Of a DNA stretch of 28,624 nt, positions 8,007 to 16,137 are shown in pieces. Numbering within the stretch: the stretch's first letter is position 1; each line of letters starts with the position of its first letter. Below the pieces are notes generated by a model. The model was given only the letters and a program-made list of their open reading frames with translations. It was not told the DNA's origin and ran no database searches. The DNA is from Planctomycetota bacterium (lineage in GTDB: Bacteria; Planctomycetota; PUPC01; JACPCR01), in contig JASLXP010000636.1 of the NCBI GenBank assembly GCA_030740295.1, positions 1-28,624 of the forward strand, read 5' to 3'. Made by a program: the position numbers and the translations under genes.

Positions 8007-8794
8007 CATTCTCGACCAAAAGTAAATCCCAGCGGCCCCATCTGATCCTGAATCTGCTCCAGTGCATTCTTCACAAAGACAATATCCGAGCCGTGGCAGA
8101 TGAGTCTTGCGCCCTGATCCAGTAGCACCTTTGTCTGCTGGGGCGTGCCGCTCGGCATGCCCCAGCATTTGCCCTGGTTCGCCGCGGCCTGGGCAATCTT
8201 CTCGACCGCGTTCTGCAGCTTCGGGTGATCGAACTGCCCGGGAAATCCGCTCAGAATGGAGAAATCGCTCGGACCCAGGAACAGAACATCCACCCCTTCC
8301 ACAGCGGCCATCTCTTCTGCATTTTCAAGCGAGTTCTGGTCCTCGATCTGGATGGCGATCCAGGTCTCTTCATTTGCCATCTCCAGGTATTCGACCGTAT
8401 CCATCGTGCAGTAAGGCATATCCGGGTTGCCGCCATCGAATCCTCTCGTGCCGAGTGGCGCGAACTTCGACCATCGCACCACCTCGCCGGCTTCAGCCGC
8501 ATCGTCACATCGTGGATACAGAATCCCCTGCGCACCGGCCTCGAGCATTCGGCCCAGCCGCATGAATTCACCTTTCGCCGGGCGGCACATGATGTCGCTT
8601 ACTCCGACGCGGGCCGCTCGCATCATCTGATTGACCGTCCCTAAATCGTGTCCGTGATGTTCCATATCAACCCAGATACCGTCGAAACCCATCAGGCTCA
8701 CGAGCTCGTAGACGGATGCATCCATCAGGTGCAGACAGGTGATGAGGGCAGGTTCGCTGTTCTTAAGCTTGGTTTTGACTCGGCTTTTGCGCAT
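8006..8794 (-). CDS. HpcH/HpaI-type aldolase
   Basis: This 262-residue class II (metal-dependent) aldolase belongs to the HpcH/HpaI family, which cleaves or forms 2-keto-3-deoxy or 4-hydroxy-2-oxo acids to give pyruvate and an aldehyde. The motifs align with E. coli HpaI: the catalytic His in VDMEHHGHD, the substrate Arg in IMCRPAKGEF, metal ligand Glu in IQIEDQNSLENAEE and metal ligand Asp in LFLGPSDFS. The frame is open upstream for 40 more codons to 8914, but I chose the ATG at 8792-8794 because it matches the family length and the barrel's first strand follows. No clear ribosome-binding site is seen. No pathway partner is adjacent; the ThuA and PhyH genes nearby suggest a catabolic neighbourhood. 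Confidence 0.88.
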   Translation of the reverse strand: MRKSRVKTKLKNSEPALITCLHLMDASVYELVSLMGFDGIWVDMEHHGHDLGTVNQMMRAARVGVSDIMCRPAKGEFMRLGRMLEAGAQGILYPRCDDAAEAGEVVRWSKFAPLGTRGFDGGNPDMPYCTMDTVEYLEMANEETWIAIQIEDQNSLENAEEMAAVEGVDVLFLGPSDFSILSGFPGQFDHPKLQNAVEKIAQAAANQGKCWGMPSGTPQQTKVLLDQGARLICHGSDIVFVKNALEQIQDQMGPLGFTFGRE

Positions 8795-9013
8795 GGGGTC
8801 GATGGGTTGGGAGTTTTGGAGAGTGGCGAGAATGAAAGCAGTGTATGTGGTCGCAGGCGGTCTGTTCAACCATGCCTCGCTCCACGCACAGGCTGATCCC
8901 GGTATTTGGGGCATTACTGCCTCGGCCGGGCCCGGAGATTGACGCTCTGAAGCCCTTGCGCTATAACCCGTTGCCCTCCAGGATCAGAGTTTGTCACGCC
9001 TTTTGCGGTCAGG

Positions 9014-9057
9014 TGAGCAATAAGAGGATTTCCCCCGTCCTGTTGATTTATTGCTCA
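9014..9057. promoter_or_regulatory. 10-bp inverted repeat just upstream of the FHA operon
   Basis: TGAGCAATAA (9014-9023) and TTATTGCTCA (9048-9057) are perfect inverted copies around a 24-base spacer, ending 19 bases before the FHA start codon at 9077. In RNA the pairing could extend outward by a G-U and a G-C pair. It lies in the 282-bp region between the divergent aldolase and FHA genes and could be an operator or a leader hairpin that controls the operon. Confidence 0.5.
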
Positions 9058-9076
9058 TCATTTAGAGAACCCTTCC

Positions 9077-11167
9077 ATGCCGCGTCTCATTATTAGAGAT
9101 AACACTGGTGAAGAGATCTTCGATATGATCGAAGACGAGGTGATTGCAGGTCGCGCCAAAGACAACCTGTTGCACATCGATGATGACGGGCTGTCCCGTC
9201 AACATTGCCGGTTGTTCCTGGATGAAGACTGCTATCGTGTCGAAGACCTTGGCAGCAAGAACGGCACGCTTGTCAATGCCTCAAAAGTCAAAGAGCCCCA
9301 TCGCCTGCGCGGTGGCGATGTCATCGGCATCTGTGGGGTAGACATCGAATTCCAGTGGCTTCAAGGTGAAAGAGAAAAGTACGAAGCCCTCGATGAAGAT
9401 GAAGAAGAAAATGTCATGGAAGCCGGCCCCGATCCCGAGGCCGCCGAGGATGCCCTCGAAGCACTCGACAGCAAGCAGGAGAAAGGCCAGCGTTTCAGGC
9501 TCACAATGTTAAGTGAAAGCCAGTCCTTCCTTGAACATCAATTTGATGACGAAACCATTACGATTGGCCGGCGAAGCGATCGGGTCATTACCATCAAAGA
9601 TGAAGCCGCTTCAGGCAATCATGCCAAGCTCATTCCGGATGGCGATGGCTACAGGCTCGTGGATGAGGACAGCCGCAATGGCACTTTCGTCAAAGGAAAG
9701 AAGGTGAACGAATACGACCTCGATTCAGGCGATGTCATAAGAATCGGCAAAACCGAGCTGAGATTCTTGGACCTCAATAATCCGCCTTCAGAGGCGCATG
9801 AAGAGAATGAAGAAGGACCGAAGAAGAAGCCTGAATCAGAGCGCAACGGCTGGCCGGATATCCACGGCATCCCAGTGTGCAATGGAGATACCCGGGAGCT
9901 GGCCAGGGCCGATGATGTCGAACACTGGCGCAACGCCAGGGCCGAATCAGATGAAGAGGAAGACGATGACCTGAGCAATCTGTTCGGAGGGGACTCCACC
10001 ACCCGGACACGTGACCGCAAAACGAGCACGGAAGACCTTCAGGTCACCAGTTCCGGCCCGGTGACCAAAATGTTCAAGATGGGCGTGGTTAAGGAAGAAA
10101 AAATCGACAGGGACGAAGACGATTATGATACGGATGATTCGGAAGAACAGGTCGTCCAGCGCAAGACTGTCAGGCCCAAGCCTCACAAGAAACACGCACA
10201 CTCGCACCACCATCATCACCCGGCCACTTCGATCCTTCCGACGCTCTTTGCCAGCCTGCTCGCCCTGGCCATCGTCGGCGGAGCTGCATACTTTCTTTTC
10301 TCAAAAGACAAAACTGAAAAGGTCAAACCCAAGATTGCTAAAACGGAAAACAAAGGTGGTAACGCCAGTGTGGCCTTACCTCTTTCGGGCGATGGCGCGC
10401 CAACCCTCGTTTCCGCAGCCCAGGTAGCCATGTGGAAGGCGCCCCTGCCTGACGTTCCCGAGCTGAAGACCGAAAGCGCGGCGGTGGCCGCAGTCAGTCA
10501 ACCCAACCCAGGCGGGACAGACATGGTCGGCGACGAGCCAGTCATCCGGGCAAGGCCGCTGAACTCTACCCGGCGCGGCAAAAACTACGGCGGCATCCTC
10601 AGCGATCTGATCCAGGACGTCGCTGTGCAGAACCAGGCCCAGGCACTTGGAGATGAAGACCTCGGACACCTGGCACGCGCCAGGGAACTGATGAGCGATT
10701 TCAAGCTCTCGCTCGCCCGCCGTGAGCTCCAGGCCATGACCAAGAAAAAGTGGGACTACAAGTCTGCACTCGAACAACTGAAAATCATCGGCGGCATTTT
10801 CACCCACATGGATGATACCTTCGCAAGCGGCAAGAAAAGAATCTCGCTGAAACAGATTGCCGGGAGCGCCGGCGCCGACGGGCTGCTGGTGGGCACCTCT
10901 GAAAAGGGCATCATGTTTCGCAATGCGGACGGCGAGCCCGAGGAAGTGAGCTGGGCCGATCTGAAACCTGAAGAGAGATACGCCGCGGCCCAGAGCTGTT
11001 ATTCAAAGAGTGACGCTGCCGCCCGTGCAAAACTCGGTATCCTCTGCCTCAATATCGGCCTGACCAGCGAGGCCAAGACGGAATTCCAGGCCGCGGAAAA
11101 GCTGGGCTTCAAAGATATCGAACGTTTCCGCGCACTCCTCGAACGCGAACCGGATTCACTGCAATGA
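9077..11167 (+). CDS. double-FHA transmembrane protein
   Basis: This is a 696-residue protein. FHA domain 1 (about 1-97) has GR at 25-26, SRQH at 40-43 and KNG at 61-63. FHA domain 2 (about 138-232) has GRR at 164-166, SGNH at 179-182 (usually SRxH, so the Arg is missing) and RNG at 200-202. FHA domains bind phosphothreonine peptides. An acidic linker (about 235-360) follows, then a His cluster (373-381), one membrane helix (about 385-408), and a soluble C-terminal half with a helical tail (about 640-690). The FHA domains should be cytoplasmic and the C-terminal half outside. The last four bases of the gene overlap the next start (ATGA at 11164-11167), so the two genes are translationally coupled. 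No kinase gene is visible in the window. Confidence 0.88.
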   Translation: MPRLIIRDNTGEEIFDMIEDEVIAGRAKDNLLHIDDDGLSRQHCRLFLDEDCYRVEDLGSKNGTLVNASKVKEPHRLRGGDVIGICGVDIEFQWLQGEREKYEALDEDEEENVMEAGPDPEAAEDALEALDSKQEKGQRFRLTMLSESQSFLEHQFDDETITIGRRSDRVITIKDEAASGNHAKLIPDGDGYRLVDEDSRNGTFVKGKKVNEYDLDSGDVIRIGKTELRFLDLNNPPSEAHEENEEGPKKKPESERNGWPDIHGIPVCNGDTRELARADDVEHWRNARAESDEEEDDDLSNLFGGDSTTRTRDRKTSTEDLQVTSSGPVTKMFKMGVVKEEKIDRDEDDYDTDDSEEQVVQRKTVRPKPHKKHAHSHHHHHPATSILPTLFASLLALAIVGGAAYFLFSKDKTEKVKPKIAKTENKGGNASVALPLSGDGAPTLVSAAQVAMWKAPLPDVPELKTESAAVAAVSQPNPGGTDMVGDEPVIRARPLNSTRRGKNYGGILSDLIQDVAVQNQAQALGDEDLGHLARARELMSDFKLSLARRELQAMTKKKWDYKSALEQLKIIGGIFTHMDDTFASGKKRISLKQIAGSAGADGLLVGTSEKGIMFRNADGEPEEVSWADLKPEERYAAAQSCYSKSDAAARAKLGILCLNIGLTSEAKTEFQAAEKLGFKDIERFRALLEREPDSLQ

Positions 11168-13995
11168 CACGTAATATCATTCTGGGGCTGATTGCTCTTG
11201 GCGGGATTCTGGTCTTCACCAGTACCCGATCCAGAAACCAGAATGGTGAAATCTTTGTTGGCGGCCCCGCGGTCTACAAAGAAAACAGTTGGACTCAGTT
11301 CAATTTCCAGGAGGTCGGCCCCAGCAGAAGCGCGGACTACGACTTCAGTTTCAAAGTCACCACTAAACCGGACGCGCACCTCCGGCTGGCATTCGACCAG
11401 CGGGACGAACGCAACTACTACTTCGCAGACCTGACCGCCGCAGGCATTCGGCTCGGCCGCATGGAAGAGGATTTTGAATCCAATCTCGATGCCGATGAAG
11501 CCAGGCTGCTCGAAGCCGGTAAGACATACGACTTTCTCCTCAAGCGCCGCGAAGAAAACATGTCCTTGAGCGTCGATGGCAGGCTCGTCCTTCAGGCGAC
11601 CGACCTCGTCTTCTCCAACGGGAGCATCCATCTTGGCACACCCAACGATTCCGTTGACGTGCCGAAGGTCCGGCTCCAGCCTGTAGGCGATCTTTTCTTT
11701 GCCGATGATTTCATGAGACCAAGCGACGAGCTAGGGGATTGGAAGGTCATCGTCGGCGAATGGAAAGTAAGAAGCGTTGACAACCCCAGCCTCAGTGCGA
11801 ATGCCTTCACTTTCGAAGGCCATTCTTCCGGAAGGCCCGCCACCGTCGTGGCCGGTCATACCTTCTGGGATGGCTACACCTTCCAGTCCTCGGTCAGAGG
11901 AGCTGGCTGCGGCGAGATCGGGCTGGTTTTCTACGCCAGCGGATTCAATGAACAGCACAGGATTCAGGATTACTACACCTTTCGCTGGTCTCCCGAAGAC
12001 AAGCAGGCAGTGCGCAAGAATCTCCGGCAGCTCGTGCATGTGAAAAACGGCGAATCCGCGGTGCTCGCCGAGGCAGAGGGAGGCTACCGCACCGGCCAAT
12101 GGTATAAGCTTGAGGTCAACATCAAGGGCAAACAGATCCGGACGTTCATCGATGGACACCCCGTCTTTGACGTCATAGACGAGCATGCAGTCGGCGGCAA
12201 ATTCGGTCTCTACTCCTCATGCGATCATCCAGGCTGCGGAAATGTTACCAGCTTCGATGACGTACAGGTGCAGCCGACCGATTCGCTCAACGAAAGTTTT
12301 ACAGAGACCAAAATCGCCGGCTGGAAGACCTTTGGTGGAGACTGGAAATCAGCGGAGGGATCTCTCACCTGTCAGAGCAGCAAATCATGCCGAGCGGTGA
12401 CCGGGCAATTGGACTGGAAAAACTATCGGGTCGAGGCCGATGTCGACCCGGGCGAATCGGAATGGGCTGGTCTTATAGCCGCCTACCTGGATGAAGGCGC
12501 GCACCTGCTCTACCGGGTCTCCACTCTCGGTAAACAAGAGTTGATTCGCTGGCGGGATGAGAAACCTGAGATCCTCCGGGAGAAACCCGGCCTGCCCGCT
12601 CAGTGGAAGCCCGGGGCAAACAGAATGACCATCGAACTGAACTATGGCGTGCTCACCGCCTATGCCAACGGCGTGCCGCAGTTCCATTACTGGCTCGGAT
12701 CAGGAGTTCGTGGCCTGGCCGGTCTCTACGCTGAAAAAGCACAGGGCACCCGGTTCGATAACTTCAAGGTCGAGCCTATCAAAGGCAACGTTCCCGTGCT
12801 CAATGTGAACCCCGTTTTTGCCCGCGAGAAGAGCATGGCAAACTGGGCCGCAGCGGACAGTGACTGGCCCCACGCGGGGACTTATTCCGAGCCCGGCTCT
12901 TATCTCACCTCGCATGTGCATCGCATGGAGTTTTTTGACGATGTCGAATTCGCCGTCACCGCCGAACGCGTTGAATCGCTCCGAAAACTCCGGCTGAGTA
13001 TCGGCACCGATGCGGACGACCTCGTCAAAGGATATCACTTCAGTGTCGAGCCGTTTCTGCTTTCCGATGCTCCCCCTGCGTTTGCTCCCGACGAGAACGA
13101 ACCAAATCCAAACATCGGCTGGAAGGCAGTGCTCTATCACCAGCAGAACATGCTGGCCGACAAACGACTGCAATCCGGCACTACGCCAACCGACCTGCAT
13201 TTCCGCCGAACCGGCAAGCTCCTCGTGGCTTCCATCAACGGCGAGCCGGTCCTCATCCACGAAATCAGCGAAGAGCCCACAGGCACTCGTATCAGCTACG
13301 CCTACCGCGGAGGCAGGATACTGCCAGCCAAGACGAAAGTGCAGGCGAAAGAAAGCTGGTGTTACCCATTCCGACAGGCCACCACAGACTGGCGCGTGGG
13401 CAGCGGAGAATGGCGGGTAACCAATCGATGGGAATGCGATCCTCGATGGACCTTCTTCGCTGGCTTCAACTCAAAACTCGCATGCATTTGGAACAAACGC
13501 CAGTTTGAGGGTGACATCTGTGTAGACCTTGCCGCCGGTATCAAAATGAACCGCAGCCGCGGCAGCCGCTACGAATACGCCAGCGACCTCGATGTCACCA
13601 TCTGCGGCGACGGCAAAGATCTGAGCTCCGGTTACAGCTTCATCTTCGGCGGGGATAACAACCGTTCCACCTTTATCACCCGTAACGGAAAAGTAGTGGC
13701 CCAGCGCCAGCGAACCATCCCAATCCACTCAAATATCCACCGCCGCTGGTTCCACCTGAAGGTCGTAAAGCGCTCGAGCCATCTCTACTATTACATCGAT
13801 GACGAGCTCGTTCTTGAATACGAAGATCCCCATCCCCTCCCGGGCAAACAGATCGGTCTCTGGACCTGGAACAACGGCATCATGGTGGCACAGGTCCGAA
13901 TCTCCGGCAAGAGCGGCCAGATAGAAGAGCCCAGCCGAAAAGTACGCGAAACGCCGTACTGCTATTACACACTGCCGAAATTGGATGAGGAATAA
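11164..13995 (+). CDS. large exported protein with about five Concanavalin-A-like jelly-roll domains
   Basis: This is a 943-residue protein. A hydrophobic N-terminus (about 4-20, IILGLIALGGILVF) is a signal anchor or uncleaved signal. After it come about five similar beta-rich units at roughly 21-170, 175-370, 376-545, 546-725 and 730-920. They share strands such as 'W...GG(D/E)W', 'YRVEADV', 'G..A.Y.d', 'R.Y', a 'YKLEVNIKG..I..FIDG.PVF' block and a closing 'G.FGLYS......FDDVQV' block. This is the pattern of LamG-like and DUF1080 (3-keto-disaccharide hydrolase/GH16-like) jelly rolls. No catalytic pair is evident, so carbohydrate or surface binding is more likely than hydrolysis. It is coupled by a 4-bp overlap to the FHA protein, which suggests a shared membrane complex. 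Confidence 0.8.
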   Translation: MTRNIILGLIALGGILVFTSTRSRNQNGEIFVGGPAVYKENSWTQFNFQEVGPSRSADYDFSFKVTTKPDAHLRLAFDQRDERNYYFADLTAAGIRLGRMEEDFESNLDADEARLLEAGKTYDFLLKRREENMSLSVDGRLVLQATDLVFSNGSIHLGTPNDSVDVPKVRLQPVGDLFFADDFMRPSDELGDWKVIVGEWKVRSVDNPSLSANAFTFEGHSSGRPATVVAGHTFWDGYTFQSSVRGAGCGEIGLVFYASGFNEQHRIQDYYTFRWSPEDKQAVRKNLRQLVHVKNGESAVLAEAEGGYRTGQWYKLEVNIKGKQIRTFIDGHPVFDVIDEHAVGGKFGLYSSCDHPGCGNVTSFDDVQVQPTDSLNESFTETKIAGWKTFGGDWKSAEGSLTCQSSKSCRAVTGQLDWKNYRVEADVDPGESEWAGLIAAYLDEGAHLLYRVSTLGKQELIRWRDEKPEILREKPGLPAQWKPGANRMTIELNYGVLTAYANGVPQFHYWLGSGVRGLAGLYAEKAQGTRFDNFKVEPIKGNVPVLNVNPVFAREKSMANWAAADSDWPHAGTYSEPGSYLTSHVHRMEFFDDVEFAVTAERVESLRKLRLSIGTDADDLVKGYHFSVEPFLLSDAPPAFAPDENEPNPNIGWKAVLYHQQNMLADKRLQSGTTPTDLHFRRTGKLLVASINGEPVLIHEISEEPTGTRISYAYRGGRILPAKTKVQAKESWCYPFRQATTDWRVGSGEWRVTNRWECDPRWTFFAGFNSKLACIWNKRQFEGDICVDLAAGIKMNRSRGSRYEYASDLDVTICGDGKDLSSGYSFIFGGDNNRSTFITRNGKVVAQRQRTIPIHSNIHRRWFHLKVVKRSSHLYYYIDDELVLEYEDPHPLPGKQIGLWTWNNGIMVAQVRISGKSGQIEEPSRKVRETPYCYYTLPKLDEE

Positions 13996-14132
13996 TGCGT
14001 AAGGTGGCACTCGGGGCGTGGCGCTGGATTCTCGATGCTCGGGATTCGGAACCTGATGGCAAACTTATTCGTAGTATTCGCAGCCGTGGTGTTTTGTAAG
14101 CTGGCCAGTTAAGTTAACAGAATGTGGAGCTT

Positions 14133-14215
14133 GTGAATGGTGAATCGTGAATCGTGAATCCTGCTCTTGAATCTTGAATCCAGAATCTTGAATCCAGAAT
14201 CCAGAATCCAGATTC
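14133..14215. repeat. heptamer array, unit NNGAATC
   Basis: Four units in 7-bp register run from 14133 to 14160, a 6-base interruption follows, and seven more units run from 14167 to 14215. Nearly all end in GAATC; the first two bases are GT, TT or CA. The array fills the space before the stop codon of the Nudix gene, in the convergent gap 13996-14219. The same unit recurs at 17554-17574 and, in reverse orientation, at 28262-28320. Confidence 0.85.
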
Positions 14216-14219
14216 ATGC

Positions 14220-14741
14220 CTACCTCACCGCGTAAAACAGACCCACCAGCACTTTGGGGTCTACCACCTTTCCGGATGCGACCTGCTCTTGCAGCCAGCC
14301 TTCTGCACTGTGCGGAGGGATCTCGTGAACGGTGATGTTCTCCGTGCTCTCGCCGCCGCCTGGGCCGGTCCTTTTTAATCCCGTTGCTCGGACGAATGTG
14401 AGGATTTCGGCACTCAGCCCGGCGGAAGGTGGGCCTTCTATCAGGATCTCGAATGACTCGGCTTCGTAACCGGTCTCTTCGAAGAGCTCGCGCCGCGCCG
14501 CGGATTCGATGGCTTCGTCTTCATGGCCTGGGTGGTCTCCGGCGAGTCCAGCCGGGAGCTCGATGACGTTCTTCTCGACTGGTTCGCGAAACTGCTCGAC
14601 GAAGATCATTCGTCCGTCTTCGGTGACCGCCAGAATGACGATAATGGCGCTCGTATTGTTGCGTTCGACGAATTCCCATCCATTGCGGCGGACCATGTTG
14701 ATGAAGCGCCCTTCGGCGATCGTCTCTTTCTTGTTGGTCAT
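14220..14741 (-). CDS. Nudix hydrolase, ADP-ribose pyrophosphatase-like
   Basis: This is a 173-residue Nudix protein. It has the ELPAGLAGD strand typical of ADP-ribose and nucleoside-diphosphate-sugar pyrophosphatases, then the Nudix helix AARRELFEETGY (81-92), whose REL.EE residues bind Mg2+. The loop between the conserved Gly (68) and the helix is two residues longer than the consensus GX5EX7REUXEEXGU. Family members hydrolyse ADP-ribose or similar X-linked nucleoside diphosphates, with likely housekeeping or NAD-turnover roles. Its ATG is one base from the stop of the upstream membrane protein gene (TGA-A-ATG), so the two are probably one transcription and translation unit. Confidence 0.9.
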   Translation of the reverse strand: MTNKKETIAEGRFINMVRRNGWEFVERNNTSAIIVILAVTEDGRMIFVEQFREPVEKNVIELPAGLAGDHPGHEDEAIESAARRELFEETGYEAESFEILIEGPPSAGLSAEILTFVRATGLKRTGPGGGESTENITVHEIPPHSAEGWLQEQVASGKVVDPKVLVGLFYAVR

Positions 14742-14742
14742 T

Positions 14743-16002
14743 TCACAGATTTCCGAATCTCAAACTCCCAAAGAGATGCAGGGCGACGAATAAGAACAGG
14801 GCTATGGAAGCCGGCCCGTGCAGCAGCAGCCACAGGCCCGATGCGCGGTGCAGCCAGTATTCCAGATCGAGCTGGCGGCGCGCCTCGATGATGCGCCAGA
14901 GCTCGTCTACCAGATCCTGTTGGCTGGGCTTAAGGATTTTTGAGATCTGAGAATGATAATTTCGCGGAATCGGTTCGAGGGCCCGTTCGGTGAAGAACCA
15001 TCCCCAGCCCGGCCAGTCTGTCTTCAGATGAGGGCTGACATGCTCGGTAAAAAAGTCTTTGAAGGTGATCGGAATCTCGTCGCAGGGCTCGATGTAATCC
15101 TGGCATGCCTGCTCGAGCACGACGCGATTCAGACGGAGTTGCAGCGAAGGCGCCGGATCTCGAATGGCCAGAATCTCTCTTGCTACTGTCGGCAGTTCTT
15201 CGGGGATGAGCTGTTTGGGGCGGTAGAATCTTTTCCGAGACGAGGGCCTCAGGATCTCGTTGATCGAGCGGACGATTCTCTCCTTTTCGTAGTCACCGAG
15301 CTCCAGCTCTGCCCCGCGCTGCAAAAGCTCTCTGACCGGTGCAGGAAGGATGCTCCACACGTTTGCGATGACGTTAAGCTCTTTTCTTGACGTGGACTCG
15401 GCTGAGGTGCCTTCGCGGCAGAAGCAATCACAGAAGCCGCGCCAGTCTTTAATTGTCTCCCGGGTCAGCAGCGAGTAACCGTTGACCAGTTCTTCTGCCC
15501 TGAGCGCCAGTTGGTTACGGGTCTCGTCGAGCTTCTGCAATCCCGCCTCCCGGTTGTGGGCGTTCGCATCCTTGACCATGAGCCCCATCAACCGGTAACA
15601 GAATTTCTGGAGCAGGTAGCCACCGACACCGGATGCCATGACCAGCGCCAGCCAGAACATGGACCAGAAGGTCAGGAAGCCGGAAGCATGCCCCCGGCTG
15701 TGCAGAATGGCCAGACCGAAAGCGATGAAAGCAGCGCCGGCATGCAGCCTGAGCCACAACCGAAGACTCCCCCAACTCCGATGAAGAAAAAGCCTGCGGA
15801 CGGGATACAGATAGGTGAACAGCAGACACGCAGCCGCGGGGAACCCAAGCCAGGAGCAGAAAGTTCGGAAGACCGTTGTCGAGGGAGCCACCAGATGCAG
15901 AATCAGCCAGAGGAAACAGAGCAGGAGGAAGAGCCCGGCCATGACCGCCGGCCGGAGAATGATGCTCTCAGTTCCTTTTTTCGATTTCAGGATTGACCCC
16001 AT
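14743..16002 (-). CDS. membrane protein with two H-x13-H helices (ferric-reductase/cytochrome-b-like)
   Basis: This is a 419-residue protein. Four hydrophobic helices lie at about 17-38, 46-66, 83-103 and 109-132, then a long polar region (about 140-385), then a final helix (about 388-413). Helix 3 has His87 and His101, and the last helix has His395 and His409, both pairs spaced H-x13-H. That spacing holds two b-type haems in ferric reductases and NADPH oxidases. In those proteins the two helices are close in sequence; here about 250 soluble residues separate them. Cys191, Cys193 and Cys195 form a small cluster in the insert (CDCFC). I infer a transmembrane electron carrier. No FAD or NAD binding domain is seen, so the electron donor would be another protein. 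The Nudix gene follows directly. Confidence 0.7.
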   Translation of the reverse strand: MGSILKSKKGTESIILRPAVMAGLFLLLCFLWLILHLVAPSTTVFRTFCSWLGFPAAACLLFTYLYPVRRLFLHRSWGSLRLWLRLHAGAAFIAFGLAILHSRGHASGFLTFWSMFWLALVMASGVGGYLLQKFCYRLMGLMVKDANAHNREAGLQKLDETRNQLALRAEELVNGYSLLTRETIKDWRGFCDCFCREGTSAESTSRKELNVIANVWSILPAPVRELLQRGAELELGDYEKERIVRSINEILRPSSRKRFYRPKQLIPEELPTVAREILAIRDPAPSLQLRLNRVVLEQACQDYIEPCDEIPITFKDFFTEHVSPHLKTDWPGWGWFFTERALEPIPRNYHSQISKILKPSQQDLVDELWRIIEARRQLDLEYWLHRASGLWLLLHGPASIALFLFVALHLFGSLRFGNL

Positions 16003-16137
16003 GAGTTCCCTGCTGGCGCGCCTTCGGTGTCAGGTTGCTGTCATACGGAACAGGCGCAGCATTGCGGATATTTCTCAGGTAGTCAACGGCTCTCCTTTTC
16101 TATGATCTCAATATTGCGACGGAGCGTCAGTCCCTTA

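Noticed and set aside
8795..8914. A 40-residue N-terminal extension of the HpaI-type aldolase
   Set aside because: The extension shows no family similarity, and the ATG at 8794 gives the usual length.
10999..11631. A 210-codon minus-strand frame
   Set aside because: It crosses the ATGA junction of the FHA/jelly-roll pair in antisense and has no domain pattern.
14133..14215. A CRISPR array
   Set aside because: Units are 7 bp with no unique spacers, and no cas genes are present.
15511..15996. A 161-codon plus-strand frame
   Set aside because: It is antisense to the membrane helices of the two-haem-type protein; its hydrophilic, low-complexity translation is a typical shadow.
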